This document shows positions 5,391-5,397 of a stretch of DNA of 5,397 nt, piece after piece. Made by a program: the position numbers and the translations under genes. The stretch spans positions 1 to 5,397 of the forward strand of contig CABVEG010000140.1 of NCBI GenBank assembly GCA_902497185.1, in the 5' to 3' direction. The stretch's first letter is position 1. Each line of letters begins with the position of its first letter. The DNA is from an uncultured Eubacteriales bacterium. Its GTDB lineage: Bacteria; Bacillota; Clostridia; Lachnospirales; CAG-274. The notes below the pieces were generated by a model that was not told where the DNA came from, made no database searches, and saw only the letters and a program-made list of their open reading frames with translations.

Positions 5391-5397
5391 TATTTTC

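Overview
The window reads as low-GC DNA (A+T-rich by eye, with many ATA and AGA codons) from an anaerobic, spore-forming Firmicute, most likely a Clostridia / Lachnospiraceae-type gut bacterium. The evidence is gene content: a urea-type ABC transporter, a signal-less Cu/Zn superoxide dismutase, an AzgA-like permease, and a pair resembling the sporulation operon spoIVFA-spoIVFB. The taxon is inferred from these families and from base composition, not from a marker gene.

Layout. (1) Bases 1-1961, + strand: the 3' end of a urea/branched-chain-amino-acid-type ABC transporter operon. It holds the C-terminal half of permease UrtC, then the ATPases UrtD and UrtE. Each gene overlaps the next by a few bases, so they are probably translationally coupled. 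The operon ends at a hairpin shared with the convergent gene. (2) Bases 2018-2473, - strand: a 151-aa Cu/Zn superoxide dismutase (sodC-like) without a signal peptide, with a 15-bp perfect palindrome over its likely promoter. (3) Bases 2474-2596: a 123-bp divergent promoter region. (4) Bases 2597-4042, + strand: a 481-aa NCS2/AzgA-type permease with a very good sigma-A promoter and almost no leader. (5) Bases 4097-5390, + strand: a membrane-anchored M23 (LytM) protein of 263 aa and an M50 intramembrane metalloprotease of 173 aa, overlapping by 20 bp. Size, order and domains match SpoIVFA-SpoIVFB, the mother-cell complex that controls pro-sigma-K processing.

The most interesting structure is the 54-bp gap between the permease and the SpoIVFA-like gene. 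One short sequence there appears to do three jobs. It is a terminator-like hairpin for permease transcripts. Its 3' arm is the Shine-Dalgarno sequence of the SpoIVFA-like gene. Its 5' arm and loop hold the -10 of a sigma-E-like promoter. Read-through RNA from the permease would therefore be terminated or have its ribosome site locked. RNA started at the internal promoter would lack the 5' arm and be freely translated. This would make the sporulation genes silent in growing cells without a repressor. No stretch longer than 300 bases lacks a gene. No tRNA, rRNA, CRISPR array or mobile element was seen.
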